Source of the DNA: PALSA-1004 sp963829085
GTDB taxonomy: Bacteria > Pseudomonadota > Gammaproteobacteria > Burkholderiales > SG8-41
Length of the DNA: 64,000 nucleotides
Direction of reading: 5' to 3'
Assembly (NCBI GenBank): GCA_963829085.1
Contig: CAWHHJ010000015.1
Span: 62,001-126,000 of the forward strand
Notes under the pieces: generated by a model
The model's database searches: none
What the model was told of the DNA's origin: nothing
The model's input: only the letters and a program-made list of their open reading frames with translations
Made by a program: the position numbers and the translations under genes
Shown: positions 1 through 8,070 of the stretch, piece by piece
Numbering within the stretch: position 1 is the first letter of the stretch
How the letters are laid out: each line of letters begins with the position of its first letter

Positions 1-1
1 A

Positions 2-442
2 TGGCAGGATCGCGACGGGAAAATCGAGCACCGGGACTCAGCATCGGACCTTGGCGGCACGATGCGTCTGGGCGGTCAGGAGTGCATGCTCAAAGCGGAC
101 ACCGTCGTACGCGACGTATACAACGCCGATACCATCGTGGAGCGTCATCGGCATCGCTATGAAGTTAACAATCATTATCTGCCGCGTATTGAAGCGGCGG
201 GACTCCGAGTATCGGGCGTATCGGCAAAAGGTCAGAGCCTGTGCGAGATGATCGAGCTCCCTTCGCACGGACGGCACGCGCATCCATGGTTCGTCGGTTG
301 CCAGTTCCACCCGGAATTCACTTCAACACCGCGCACTGGTCACCCGTTATTCAATGCGTTTGTGCGTGCTGCATTGCAGGCCGCGAGAACGAAGAACGTC
401 GTGCCTTCCGAAGCAGCGCCCAAGCTGCAGAATATCGCGTGA
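2..442 (+). CDS. pyrG: CTP synthase, C-terminal part (5' end outside window)
   Basis: Last 146 residues of CTP synthase, which aminates UTP to CTP using glutamine-derived ammonia in the cytoplasm. The visible part is the end of the class I glutamine amidotransferase domain. The GGTMRLGGQ segment, the RHRHRYEVNN segment and the QFHPEF motif (His and Glu of the Cys-His-Glu triad) are all present; the nucleophilic Cys lies outside the window. The reading frame is open from base 2, so the start is missing. It is followed at about 130 bases by kdsA, the usual order pyrG-kdsA-eno-ftsB in beta- and gammaproteobacteria. Identification is secure. Confidence 0.95.
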   Translation, partial: WQDRDGKIEHRDSASDLGGTMRLGGQECMLKADTVVRDVYNADTIVERHRHRYEVNNHYLPRIEAAGLRVSGVSAKGQSLCEMIELPSHGRHAHPWFVGCQFHPEFTSTPRTGHPLFNAFVRAALQAARTKNVVPSEAAPKLQNIA

Positions 443-570
443 CGGACTTTGAAGCTGTGCGCACTTGAAGCTCGCCTCACTCGTCCGCTATTGCTGATAG
501 CAAGAGCGTGCCGCGGGAAGCGCGGGCGAGCAGCAGTGGCGGCGCGGCGCTCCAGGTTGTCGGGCACGAT

Positions 571-1419
571 ATGAAGCTATGCGGATTCGATGTTGGCCTC
601 ACACGGCCGATGTTTCTCATAGCTGGTCCGTGCGCCATTGAATCACGCCAGCTCGCGTTTGATACCGCCGGTCAGCTTAAGGAGATATGCGCGGCGCTCG
701 ATGTGCCGTTCATATACAAGTCGTCGTTCGACAAGGCAAACCGCAGCTCCGATAAATCGTTTCGCGGAGTGGGAATGGACGAAGGGCTGCGCATACTCGG
801 CGATGTGAAGGCGCAGATCGGCGTTCCCGTGCTCACCGATGTGCATGATATAGACCAGGTGGCGCCGGTCGCGGCCGTGGTGGATGTGCTGCAGACGCCC
901 GCGTTTCTGTGTCGGCAGACCGATTTCATTCATGCGGTCGCAAGCGCAGGCAGACCCGTCAATATCAAGAAGGGACAGTTCCTGGCGCCGGGAGATATGC
1001 GGAACGTCGTTGACAAGGCGAGAGCAGCGAGCGGTGCCGACAATATCATGGTGTGTGAACGCGGCGCGAGTTTCGGCTACAACAACCTCGTATCGGACAT
1101 GCGTTCGCTCATGATCATGCGGGAGACCGGATGCCCGGTGGTCTTCGATGCGACGCATTCTGTGCAACTTCCGGGCGGACAAGGCACATCAAGCGGTGGT
1201 CAGCGTGAATTCATTCCAGTGCTAGCCCGCGCTGCGGTGGCGAGCGGTGTTGCCGGCGTTTTCATGGAAACGCATCCCGATCCGGCGCACGCATTATCGG
1301 ACGGTCCGAACGCATGGCCGCTCGGACATATGAAGACGTTGCTTCAGACGTTGAAAGCGCTGGACGCAATGGTGAAGCAAACCGGTTTCGCGGAAAATCT
1401 TGTAAAGCAGGGGACGTAG
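571..1419 (+). CDS. kdsA: 3-deoxy-8-phosphooctulonate synthase (KDO-8-P synthase)
   Basis: Cytoplasmic aldolase condensing phosphoenolpyruvate with arabinose 5-phosphate to KDO-8-phosphate, the precursor of the lipopolysaccharide inner core; the cell is therefore Gram-negative. The 282-residue product matches the usual length of about 280. Recognisable segments are LIAGPCAIES near the N-terminus, YKSSFDKANRSS, PVLTDVHD, the KKGQFLAP loop, CERGASFGYNNLV and FDATHSVQLPGG. I place the start at ATG 571; the frame is open to 508, but the extra 21 residues do not resemble the family. eno begins 3 bases after the stop, so the two are co-transcribed. Confidence 0.95.
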   Translation: MKLCGFDVGLTRPMFLIAGPCAIESRQLAFDTAGQLKEICAALDVPFIYKSSFDKANRSSDKSFRGVGMDEGLRILGDVKAQIGVPVLTDVHDIDQVAPVAAVVDVLQTPAFLCRQTDFIHAVASAGRPVNIKKGQFLAPGDMRNVVDKARAASGADNIMVCERGASFGYNNLVSDMRSLMIMRETGCPVVFDATHSVQLPGGQGTSSGGQREFIPVLARAAVASGVAGVFMETHPDPAHALSDGPNAWPLGHMKTLLQTLKALDAMVKQTGFAENLVKQGT

Positions 1420-1422
1420 ATC

Positions 1423-2716
1423 ATGAGTGCGATAGTAGATGTAATTGCCCGCGAAATACTGGATTCTCGCGGGTTGCCGACAGTTGAAGCAGACGTGCTG
1501 CTGGAGTCCGGCGTGCTCGGGCGGGCCGCGGTTCCTTCGGGCGCATCGACCGGCAGCCGCGAGGCGATCGAGCTGCGCGACGGCGATGCAAAACGCTACG
1601 CGGGCAAGGGTGTGCAGCGCGCGGTCGCGAACGTGAATACCGAAATCTGTGAAGCGATCATCGGACTCGACGCCGTCGAGCAGCGCTTCATCGACAACAC
1701 GCTGATCGAGCTCGACGGCACTGAAAACAAATCACGACTCGGCGCCAACGCGATGCTTGCGGTGTCGCTCGCTGTTGCGAAGGCGGCGGCCGAGGAAACG
1801 GGGCTGCCGTTGCATCGTTATCTGGGCGGCGCGGGACCGATGGCAATGCCGGTGCCGATGATGAACGTGATCAATGGCGGTGCACACGCCGACAACAGTC
1901 TCGATCTGCAGGAATTCATGATTGTGCCGGCCGGACTGCCTACCTTTGCCGAGGCGTTGCGCTGCGGCGCCGAGGTATTTCAGACCCTCAAGAAATTGCT
2001 CAGAGAGAAAGGACTGTCGACCGCCGTAGGTGATGAAGGCGGGTTTGCGCCCAGGCTGCCGAATCATGAGGCAGCCATCAAGCTCATCATGGAAGCGATC
2101 GAGCTGGCTGGATACGCGCCCGGCGAGCGATGTATTGCTGGCGCTTGATTGCGCGAGCTCTGAATTCTTCGCAGATGGCGAATACACGCTTTCCTGCGAA
2201 GGCAAAACGCTCGAAGCTGCTGGATTTGTCGACCTGCTCGCAGGCTGGGTCGATAAATACCCGATCATCAGCATCGAGGACGGCATGGCCGAGAACGACT
2301 GGCCCGGTTGGAAATTATTGACCGAGCGGCTGGGCAGCAAAGTGCAGCTTGTCGGCGACGATATCTTTGTCACGAATACGAAGATCATCGAGCGCGGCAT
2401 CCGCGAAGGCATCGGCAACTCGGTGCTCATCAAGGTTAATCAGATCGGCACGCTCACGGAGACCCTGGCCGCGATCGAGATGGCGAAGCGGGCGCGATAC
2501 ACTTCAGTGGTCTCGCACCGTTCCGGCGAAACGGAAGACACGACGATCGCAGACATCGCGGTTGCAACCAATGCAATGCAGATCAAGACCGGCTCGCTGT
2601 GCCGGTCTGACCGGTTGGCGAAGTACAATCAGTTGCTGCGGATCGAAGAAGATCTCGGCGACGCATCGTCGTATCCAGGCCGCAGTGCATTTTATCAACT
2701 GCGGTTAACGTCCTAG
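1423..2716 (+). CDS. eno: Enolase, interrupted by a single-base frameshift
   Basis: Glycolytic 2-phosphoglycerate dehydratase, also a component of the RNA degradosome in many proteobacteria. The first reading frame (1423-2148) carries the family N-terminus, with ILDSRGLPTVEADV, GASTGSREA and NVINGGAHADNSLDLQEFM. The second frame carries DVLLALDCASSEFF, IISIEDGMAENDW, VQLVGDDIFVTN, KVNQIGTL and SHRSGETEDTTIAD. The frames join cleanly at GYAPGE|DVLLALD if one base (C at about 2128) is removed, which restores 430 residues, the normal length. An essential single-copy gene with no other decay is more likely to hold a sequence error than to be a pseudogene. It sits between kdsA and ftsB, as expected. 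Confidence 0.9.
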
Positions 2717-2821
2717 TTCGGACATCCAACTGATGCGGCGGTCTGATCCGACTCAAGCCGCATGCACGGACCATCCGCATAGTCCTGCGGCCCACCCGAG
2801 CGTCCGGCGCTGGTCTCGATT

Positions 2822-3109
2822 ATGAAGCTGGTGACCGTTTCGCTTGCGGTGCTGATCGTTCTTCTCCAGCATCCGCTATGGCTGGGCAAGGGAAGCTGGC
2901 TGCGCGTGTGGGAATCGGATCAGAAGATTGCGGCTCAGCGTGAAGTGAATCAGAGCTTGCGTGCGCGGAATGAGGCGCTGGATGCCGAGGTGAGAGATTT
3001 GAAACAAGGGCTCGATGCCATTGAAGAGCGTGCACGCAGCGAGCTTGGCATGATCAAAAAGGACGAGATTTTTTTTCAGATCCTCGAGGACCGCCGCGAC
3101 AGCAAATAG
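2822..3109 (+). CDS. ftsB: Cell division protein FtsB
   Basis: Small bitopic inner-membrane protein of the divisome that binds FtsL and FtsQ. The 95-residue product has one N-terminal membrane segment (residues about 3-20, VTVSLAVLIVLLQHPLW) and then a charged heptad-rich coiled coil (about 30-70). It ends with the family-typical ARSELGMIKKDEIFFQ segment. Downstream of eno is its standard position in proteobacteria. The next gene on this strand starts 190 bases later behind its own promoter, so the core operon probably ends here. Confidence 0.93.
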   Translation: MKLVTVSLAVLIVLLQHPLWLGKGSWLRVWESDQKIAAQREVNQSLRARNEALDAEVRDLKQGLDAIEERARSELGMIKKDEIFFQILEDRRDSK

Positions 3110-3122
3110 CTGCCACTGCGCT

Positions 3123-3159
3123 GTTTCCTAATAGCGCAGAGGCCGTTTCGTTTTGAAAC
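3123..3159 (+). promoter_or_regulatory. Putative activator (NtrC-type) binding pair upstream of the oxygenase operon
   Basis: A perfect inverted repeat GTTTC-GTTTT-GAAAC lies at 3145-3159. A second GTTTC begins exactly 22 bases upstream at 3123, followed by a degenerate right half. The same design, perfect GTTTC-N5-GAAAC plus a degenerate site 22 bases further out, occurs upstream of the PanB-like operon at 17541-17577. The perfect site ends 76 bases before the -24 GG of the sigma-54 promoter at 3233. Inference: enhancer sites for the NtrC-type regulator encoded at 17594-19024. Confidence 0.6.
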
Positions 3160-3232
3160 CGCTGCCGTCGTGGAAGCATCCACCGAATCTGTCCGCTTCC
3201 TTTCATGTCTATGAAAGGACGTGTGAAAATCA

Positions 3233-3249
3233 TTGGCATGGAAGGTGCG
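3233..3249 (+). promoter_or_regulatory. Sigma-54 (-24/-12) promoter of the Rieske oxygenase operon
   Basis: TTGGCATGGAAGGTGCG matches the RpoN consensus YTGGCACGNNNNTTGCW at the invariant GG (3235-3236) and GC (3247-3248) with the exact spacing. Transcription would begin near 3260, giving a leader of about 40 bases before the oxygenase ATG at 3301, which has a strong GAGGAGG ribosome-binding site. Confidence 0.6.
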
Positions 3250-3300
3250 TGTGATCGCCCGGATTGTGCACGGGTGTTCGAGATTATCCGAGGAGGCTTT

Positions 3301-4509
3301 ATGTCGAAAAACGCAGCCCTGTGGCATCAGCAGCCCAAGTTTCCCCCGTCGCATTTTGTCGACAGCCGGATTTATACCGACGAGCAACTTTTCAACGAAG
3401 AGCGCGAAAAAATCTTCAACAAGTGCTGGATCATCGCTTGCCACGAGTCGGAGGTTCCGAACGCATTTGATTACCGTACTTTCAGTCACCCGGGCGGAAC
3501 ACCTCTGATTGTTGTCCGTGGTGAAGACAAACAGGTGCGGAGTTTCTATAACGTCTGTCCGCATCGCGGCAACACACTGCTCTACGATCCCGTCGGCAAT
3601 GCGAAACGCATCACGTGTATCTTCCACGCCTGGTCGTTCGACACGAAGGGGAACTGCGTCGACATAACGCGGGAGGAACAGGGATTTCAAAAGCGCTTCT
3701 GCAAGACCGACTCGGGCCTGCGCGAGGTACGCGCGGAGGTTGGATTCGGTGGATTCGTTTGGGTCAACATCGATGACAACGCATGCACTCTGAACGAATA
3801 CATCGGCGACTCGCTCAACATGCTGCATGACAATATGTCGATGCCGCTCGAGGTGTTTCACTACCACAAAGCCATCGTCAATACGAATTACAAGCTGTGG
3901 CACGACACCAACAGCGAGTTCTATCACGACTACATGCATTACTTCAATCGCGTTACCGGGATGTTGCAGCCCGGTTACTTCGACCGCAAATACACGGCAT
4001 ATCCCAACGGTCATGCGACGGTCGGTTCGATGGAGGTAAAGTATGACGCGTATGAAGGCGGCAAGTCGCGCGGGGTTGGCTGGCCGGGGCTCGCGCCGGG
4101 GGGCTGGATTCTCATCGATATTTTCCCGGCCATGACCTACAACCTGCGCACGTCGGTGCTGCGCATGGATACCTCGATACCGCTGGGGCCGAATAAACTG
4201 CTGATCGAATTCCGCGGACTGGGTCTCAAAAGCGATACGCCCGAAGAGCGCGCTGAGCGCATCCGCGACCACAATACGATCTGGGGCCCGTTCGGCCGTA
4301 ACCTGCACGAAGACCTGCTCGGTGTACACGGACAGGGTCGCGCGATGCGCCCGGGCAGTGAGCCGACCTGGGTGATACACGGCCGCGAAGAGAATATGAC
4401 CATACACGACGAGGCCGGCATGCGGCACTTCTACGCTGAGTGGGGCCGCCGCATGGGGCGCAAGGCATACGACCCGTTCGGCGAACGCAAGATTACGGCA
4501 GCGGCATAA
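3301..4509 (+). CDS. Rieske non-heme iron oxygenase, large (alpha) subunit
   Basis: Catalytic subunit of a multicomponent oxygenase that uses O2 and electrons from a reductase/ferredoxin chain to hydroxylate or cleave a substrate. 402 residues. The Rieske [2Fe-2S] motif is C86-P-H88 then C106-I-F-H109 (C-X-H-X17-C-X2-H). Candidate mononuclear iron ligands are H209, H213 and D338, with E206 near the bridging position; the His-His spacing (H-X3-H) is one residue shorter than the common H-X4-H. ATG 3301 follows a strong RBS; the open frame extends to 3205 through the promoter region. First gene of a long operon with its beta subunit, reductase and ferredoxin. The substrate cannot be told from sequence. 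Candidates from context are a sulfonate or a methylated compound. Confidence 0.88.
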   Translation: MSKNAALWHQQPKFPPSHFVDSRIYTDEQLFNEEREKIFNKCWIIACHESEVPNAFDYRTFSHPGGTPLIVVRGEDKQVRSFYNVCPHRGNTLLYDPVGNAKRITCIFHAWSFDTKGNCVDITREEQGFQKRFCKTDSGLREVRAEVGFGGFVWVNIDDNACTLNEYIGDSLNMLHDNMSMPLEVFHYHKAIVNTNYKLWHDTNSEFYHDYMHYFNRVTGMLQPGYFDRKYTAYPNGHATVGSMEVKYDAYEGGKSRGVGWPGLAPGGWILIDIFPAMTYNLRTSVLRMDTSIPLGPNKLLIEFRGLGLKSDTPEERAERIRDHNTIWGPFGRNLHEDLLGVHGQGRAMRPGSEPTWVIHGREENMTIHDEAGMRHFYAEWGRRMGRKAYDPFGERKITAAA

Positions 4510-4550
4510 AAAAGCTCGGCGCGGCCGGCAGGTCGTCAGGAGGAGAGCAG

Positions 4551-5015
4551 ATGCAGTCGCAGAGAACGGCGATCGAGGAGCTGGTATACAGATCCTGCCT
4601 CGCGCTGGACGAAAAGAACTTCAAGGCTTATCTGGACCTGTGCGACGCCGACTATCGCTACAGCATCACGGCCCACAGCCCTGAGATCCGCAAGGAAATG
4701 ATCTGGCTCGATCATGACAAGGCGGGTATGCAGCTTCTGTTTACGAACCTGCCCCGTCATAACAGCGATCATTCGCCGCTCACGCGTCATGTCACGGTGT
4801 ACACGGTTGACTTCGACGCGAGCCAGCAACAGGCGACCGTTATCTCGGCGCTCCAGGTGTTCAGAACTACACTCGACGGCGGTGTAACGGAGCTTTTCGC
4901 CGTCGGTCGCTATGTGGACGCCGTTAAACTCAGCGAGAGCGCGCCGAAGCTCTTGAAGCGCGTTGTCAAACTGGACACGCGCCAGTTCGGGTTCGGGTAT
5001 CACATTCCGTTCTGA
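4551..5015 (+). CDS. Ring-hydroxylating-type oxygenase, small (beta) subunit
   Basis: 154-residue SnoaL/NTF2-fold beta subunit that packs with the Rieske alpha subunit (typically alpha3beta3). Visible features are the N-terminal helix with EELVYRSCLALDEKNFKAYLDLC, the RHVTVYTVDF strand, a central GGVTELFAVGRYVD segment and a C-terminal KLDTRQFGFGYHIPF, as in this family. ATG 4551 follows a strong AGGAGGAG site; the longer open frame to 4440 would overlap the alpha gene. It begins 41 bases after the alpha subunit stop. Confidence 0.82.
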   Translation: MQSQRTAIEELVYRSCLALDEKNFKAYLDLCDADYRYSITAHSPEIRKEMIWLDHDKAGMQLLFTNLPRHNSDHSPLTRHVTVYTVDFDASQQQATVISALQVFRTTLDGGVTELFAVGRYVDAVKLSESAPKLLKRVVKLDTRQFGFGYHIPF

Positions 5016-5025
5016 CAACGACCGC

Positions 5026-6066
5026 GTGCAGATCCAGATCAACGCGCGCAATCGCGCTTACCAGTTCGAGACGCAGTCCGGGCGGCGCCTGCTGTACAGC
5101 GGTCTCGCTGCCGGCATCCATTTGCCTTACGAGTGCGGAACCGGGACTTGCGGCACTTGCAAAGCTAAGCTCATCTCCGGCGAGGTCGACGACGCATGGC
5201 CACAGGCGGCCGGTCGCAAGTATCTCAAGCACTCCGCTGACGTGCTCATGTGCCAGTGCGTTGCAAAGAGCGGGTGTACGCTTGAAGTCGGCAACTTTGT
5301 CTACGCCATGGATCCTGGTGCATGCATTCCGGTGTTTGGACGCGGAACGATAGTCAACGCACGCCTGCTGACACCGGACGTAATGAGTTTCTGCCTCGAT
5401 CTTGATGTGCCGTGCGACTTCGACGCCGGCCAATTCATGGCGGTGGAAGTGCCCGGCATTGCTGGTTTCCGCGGTTATTCGATGGTCAATTTCGAGCGTG
5501 CGGCCAGGCGTCTCGAGTTCGTGGTCAAGAAGAAGCCGGGCGGCGGCGCCTCCGAGTGGTTGTTCGCGGGGGATATCGAAGGACGCGCGGTCGAATGGTT
5601 TGGACCGCTTGGTGCGGCGACTTTTTATCCGAACCTGGGCAAAAACATTCTATGCATCGCCGGCGGCAGCGGCATCGCGGGCATCATGTCGATTCTTTCG
5701 CGTGCGCGCCAGGAACGATATTTCGAACAATACAACGGTAACGTGTTCTTCGGCGTCCGCACGTACGCGGACGCCTTCTTTCTGGATGAGCTTGCCGGTC
5801 TCGCGGCGCAGTTTCCGTCGCGCTTGACGATAACACTCGCGCTTTCCGACGAAGCTGTGAGCGATGCCGCGCGCTCAAATTACCCGGCGATTGCGTTCGA
5901 CAGCGGACTCGTACATGAAGTAGCGGCGCGCCACATGGCGGGAAAGTTTCAGAACGTGCGCGCATACGTCGCCGGCCCGCCGCCGTGCGTCGATGGCGCG
6001 ATACGCATGCTGTTGCTGCAGGCAAAGCTCAGTGCGGATAATATCCGCTACGACAAGTTCAGTTGA
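5026..6066 (+). CDS. Oxygenase reductase: plant-type ferredoxin + FAD + NAD(P)H domains
   Basis: Electron-transfer flavoprotein of the BenC/AntC type, passing electrons from NAD(P)H through FAD and a [2Fe-2S] centre. With start GTG 5026 the ligands are C37-X4-C42-X2-C45-X30-C76. The FAD-binding RGYSM motif (RxYS) lies near residue 155 and the nucleotide-binding AGGSGIAGIMS near residue 215. The start is uncertain: the frame is open to 4963 inside the beta-subunit gene, but GTG 5026, just after the beta stop, begins at the first ferredoxin strand. The presence of a separate Rieske ferredoxin next door suggests a three-component chain. Confidence 0.85.
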   Translation: MQIQINARNRAYQFETQSGRRLLYSGLAAGIHLPYECGTGTCGTCKAKLISGEVDDAWPQAAGRKYLKHSADVLMCQCVAKSGCTLEVGNFVYAMDPGACIPVFGRGTIVNARLLTPDVMSFCLDLDVPCDFDAGQFMAVEVPGIAGFRGYSMVNFERAARRLEFVVKKKPGGGASEWLFAGDIEGRAVEWFGPLGAATFYPNLGKNILCIAGGSGIAGIMSILSRARQERYFEQYNGNVFFGVRTYADAFFLDELAGLAAQFPSRLTITLALSDEAVSDAARSNYPAIAFDSGLVHEVAARHMAGKFQNVRAYVAGPPPCVDGAIRMLLLQAKLSADNIRYDKFS

Positions 6067-6070
6067 TGCC

Positions 6071-6796
6071 ATGAGCAAACGATTCGTATGCCCGCGCAGC
6101 CAGGTTCCTCCCAACGGCATGACTGAATGCGAAGTGGAGGGCGGTTTGAAACTGCTGGTTGCGAATTCGGGAGACGATTATTTCGCGTACCAGGCGATGT
6201 GTCCGCATCAGGAAGTTGCACTTTGTGAAGGACTGTATGACGGGTCCGTCCTCACATGCCACCAGCACCTATGGCAATGGGATATACGTACAGGTGCCGC
6301 GATGGGCTTGGCGGAAGCGCCGCTCGAGAGCTTTCCCGTACAGCTCGAAGGCGACTCGCTGTATGTCGTCGCTCAGAGCGCGCTCAACACCGCTGAGCTC
6401 TTCACCGGCATCGGCGAGCAGACACTTGCTGCAATCATGGCGCTCGCGCGAAAGGAACAATACGCCGCCGGCACTTCGCTCTATGACATTGGCGATCCCG
6501 CCGATGATTTTTTCATACTTGATTCCGGCAGAGTGGAATTCCTGATCGGCCGCGAGCGCGCGAGTCCGGCCGGCTTCATGCTGCGCAAGGGCGAGCTCTT
6601 CGGGTGGGCGGCGCTGCTCGAAAGTCAGCCGCATCGCATTGCACGGGCGACATGTCTGGAAGAATCTGAGGTGCTGCGCATAAACGGGAAGCAGGCACTG
6701 CAAGCACTCGCGGCAGACCCGGCGTCGGGCTTCCTCGTCATGCGCCGGTTGTCGTCGCTGATTGCGCGTTATCTTGCTTCGCCTGGCGCGAATTAA
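6071..6796 (+). CDS. Rieske ferredoxin (TmoC-like) fused to a cyclic-nucleotide-binding-like domain
   Basis: 241 residues with two domains. Residues 1-103 are a small Rieske ferredoxin with ligands C44-P-H46 and C63-H-Q-H66. Its YQAMCPHQE and LTCHQHLW segments resemble the toluene 4-monooxygenase ferredoxin TmoC as I remember it. Residues about 108-240 are a CAP_ED/cNMP domain: YDIGDPADDFFILDSGRVEFLIG, then a phosphate-binding-cassette region GELFGWAALLESQPHRIA. The Arg that binds cyclic phosphate in CRP is kept (R189), but the ribose-binding Glu is replaced by W179. There is no DNA-binding HTH, so it is not a CRP-type transcription factor. ATG 6071 follows the reductase stop by 4 bases. Fusion of an electron carrier to this sensor domain is unusual. 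Confidence 0.83.
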   Translation: MSKRFVCPRSQVPPNGMTECEVEGGLKLLVANSGDDYFAYQAMCPHQEVALCEGLYDGSVLTCHQHLWQWDIRTGAAMGLAEAPLESFPVQLEGDSLYVVAQSALNTAELFTGIGEQTLAAIMALARKEQYAAGTSLYDIGDPADDFFILDSGRVEFLIGRERASPAGFMLRKGELFGWAALLESQPHRIARATCLEESEVLRINGKQALQALAADPASGFLVMRRLSSLIARYLASPGAN

Positions 6797-6887
6797 GGAT
6801 GCTGATGGTGCATTAACTCATCACCGGCGCCAACATTGATACGGCATAATAATCAGCACTAAAACGTAGTCAACTAGAGGAGGTTCC

Positions 6888-8018
6888 ATGAAGACAATCA
6901 AACGCTACTGGCAATCGCTGCTGTTAATCGCCGCAGCCGGCCTGCCGTGTGCGCAGTCGGTTGCCGCGGATATTGATTTCGGCAAACCGGGAAGCCCCGT
7001 AGAACTCGTAGTTGGCTATCAGCCGTATTACACAGAGTCGTGGTCTGGCGTCGTCATGCGCGGCAAAAAGTTCTATGAAAAGTATCTGCCGAAGGGCTCG
7101 AAAGTGGAGTTCCAGATCGGGCTGCAGGGCGCAATCATCGTCAACAACATGCTCGCCGGCAAGCAGCACATCGGATACATGGGAGACATGCCGGCCATAG
7201 TGTCGACGACCAAACAGGACGTCGCTGATGTGCGCCTGGTGGCGGTTGCGGGTCTCGGGCTGGACCAATGCAACATATTCCTGGCACGCAAAGACGCACC
7301 CACTTTTGCCAATCCGACGGAAGCGATCAAGTGGCTTGACGGCAAGCAAGTGGCCGTCCCTAAAGGAAGCTGCACCGACCGCTTCGCGCAAGCGGTTTAT
7401 CAGAAGCAGAAGGTGACGCCGGCTGCCTATCTCAACCAGAACATCGAAGTAATCACGAGCAACTTCCGCGCGGGCAAAATCGACGCAGCAGTGATCTGGG
7501 AGCCGACCGCTTCCCGTTTGATTCAGGACGGGCTGGCGAAGCGCATCGCTTCGGGCGCTAGCGTCAACGAAAACGACGGCGGCTTCCTTGCGATGCGTGG
7601 CGATCTCATCAGAACGCGGCCCGATGTCGTCAAAGCCTGGCTCAATGCGGAGCTCGACGCTCAGCTATTCCTTGCCGACAAAAAGAATGCGCAAGAGATC
7701 ATCAAGATTGCCAAGCAGCAAACGACGGGATTCTCTGACAAAGCGCTGTGGGCATCGCTGTATGGCGACTACCCCGCCAGCGAGGGCGGCACCAAGACTC
7801 GCGTCGAGTTGCCGTACGGCTTTACGCCGAAGGCGCTCGAGTTGCTGACGAAAGCGACGGAGTTTTTATATTCGATCAAAAGCATCAATACTGCGAAGTT
7901 GCGTCCGGAAGCAGTCATGACTCAGTTCACTGAGGAAGTTCTGCGCGAACGAAACCTCAAGGCGCCGATCGGTGACGTGCAGGCGCTGCCTGAATCAGAG
8001 TTTCGGCCGGTGAACTAG
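6888..8018 (+). CDS. ABC transporter periplasmic substrate-binding protein (NMT1/TauA/SsuA type)
   Basis: 376 residues with a Sec signal peptide (about residues 1-27, cleavage near SVAA-DI). The mature part has the VVGYQPYYTESWSG strand and a helix with VNNMLAGKQHIGYMGDMPA typical of nitrate/sulfonate/taurine binding proteins. It then shows KWLDGKQVAVPKGSCTDRF and KIDAAVIWEPTASRL, the family's ligand-cleft segments. A GAGGAGG site precedes ATG 6888. The preceding gap of 91 bases may contain a second promoter. It is followed by two permeases and two ATPases; it is the only binding protein of this importer. Ligand unknown; a sulfonate or another small anion is plausible. Confidence 0.85.
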   Translation: MKTIKRYWQSLLLIAAAGLPCAQSVAADIDFGKPGSPVELVVGYQPYYTESWSGVVMRGKKFYEKYLPKGSKVEFQIGLQGAIIVNNMLAGKQHIGYMGDMPAIVSTTKQDVADVRLVAVAGLGLDQCNIFLARKDAPTFANPTEAIKWLDGKQVAVPKGSCTDRFAQAVYQKQKVTPAAYLNQNIEVITSNFRAGKIDAAVIWEPTASRLIQDGLAKRIASGASVNENDGGFLAMRGDLIRTRPDVVKAWLNAELDAQLFLADKKNAQEIIKIAKQQTTGFSDKALWASLYGDYPASEGGTKTRVELPYGFTPKALELLTKATEFLYSIKSINTAKLRPEAVMTQFTEEVLRERNLKAPIGDVQALPESEFRPVN

Positions 8019-8070
8019 ACGGTTCCGATACCACCGCGGCCCGAGAGTCGCTCTTTTTTGCGATGAGTGT

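Noticed and set aside
1423..2716. Enolase as a pseudogene
   Set aside because: A single extra base in an otherwise perfect essential gene, with four similar lesions nearby, fits sequence error better.
3076..4428. 450-codon open frame on the minus strand opposite the Rieske oxygenase
   Set aside because: Composition is Arg/His/Val-rich and repeats the codon-shadow pattern of GC-rich genes; the plus strand carries clear Rieske and iron-ligand motifs, an RBS and a promoter.
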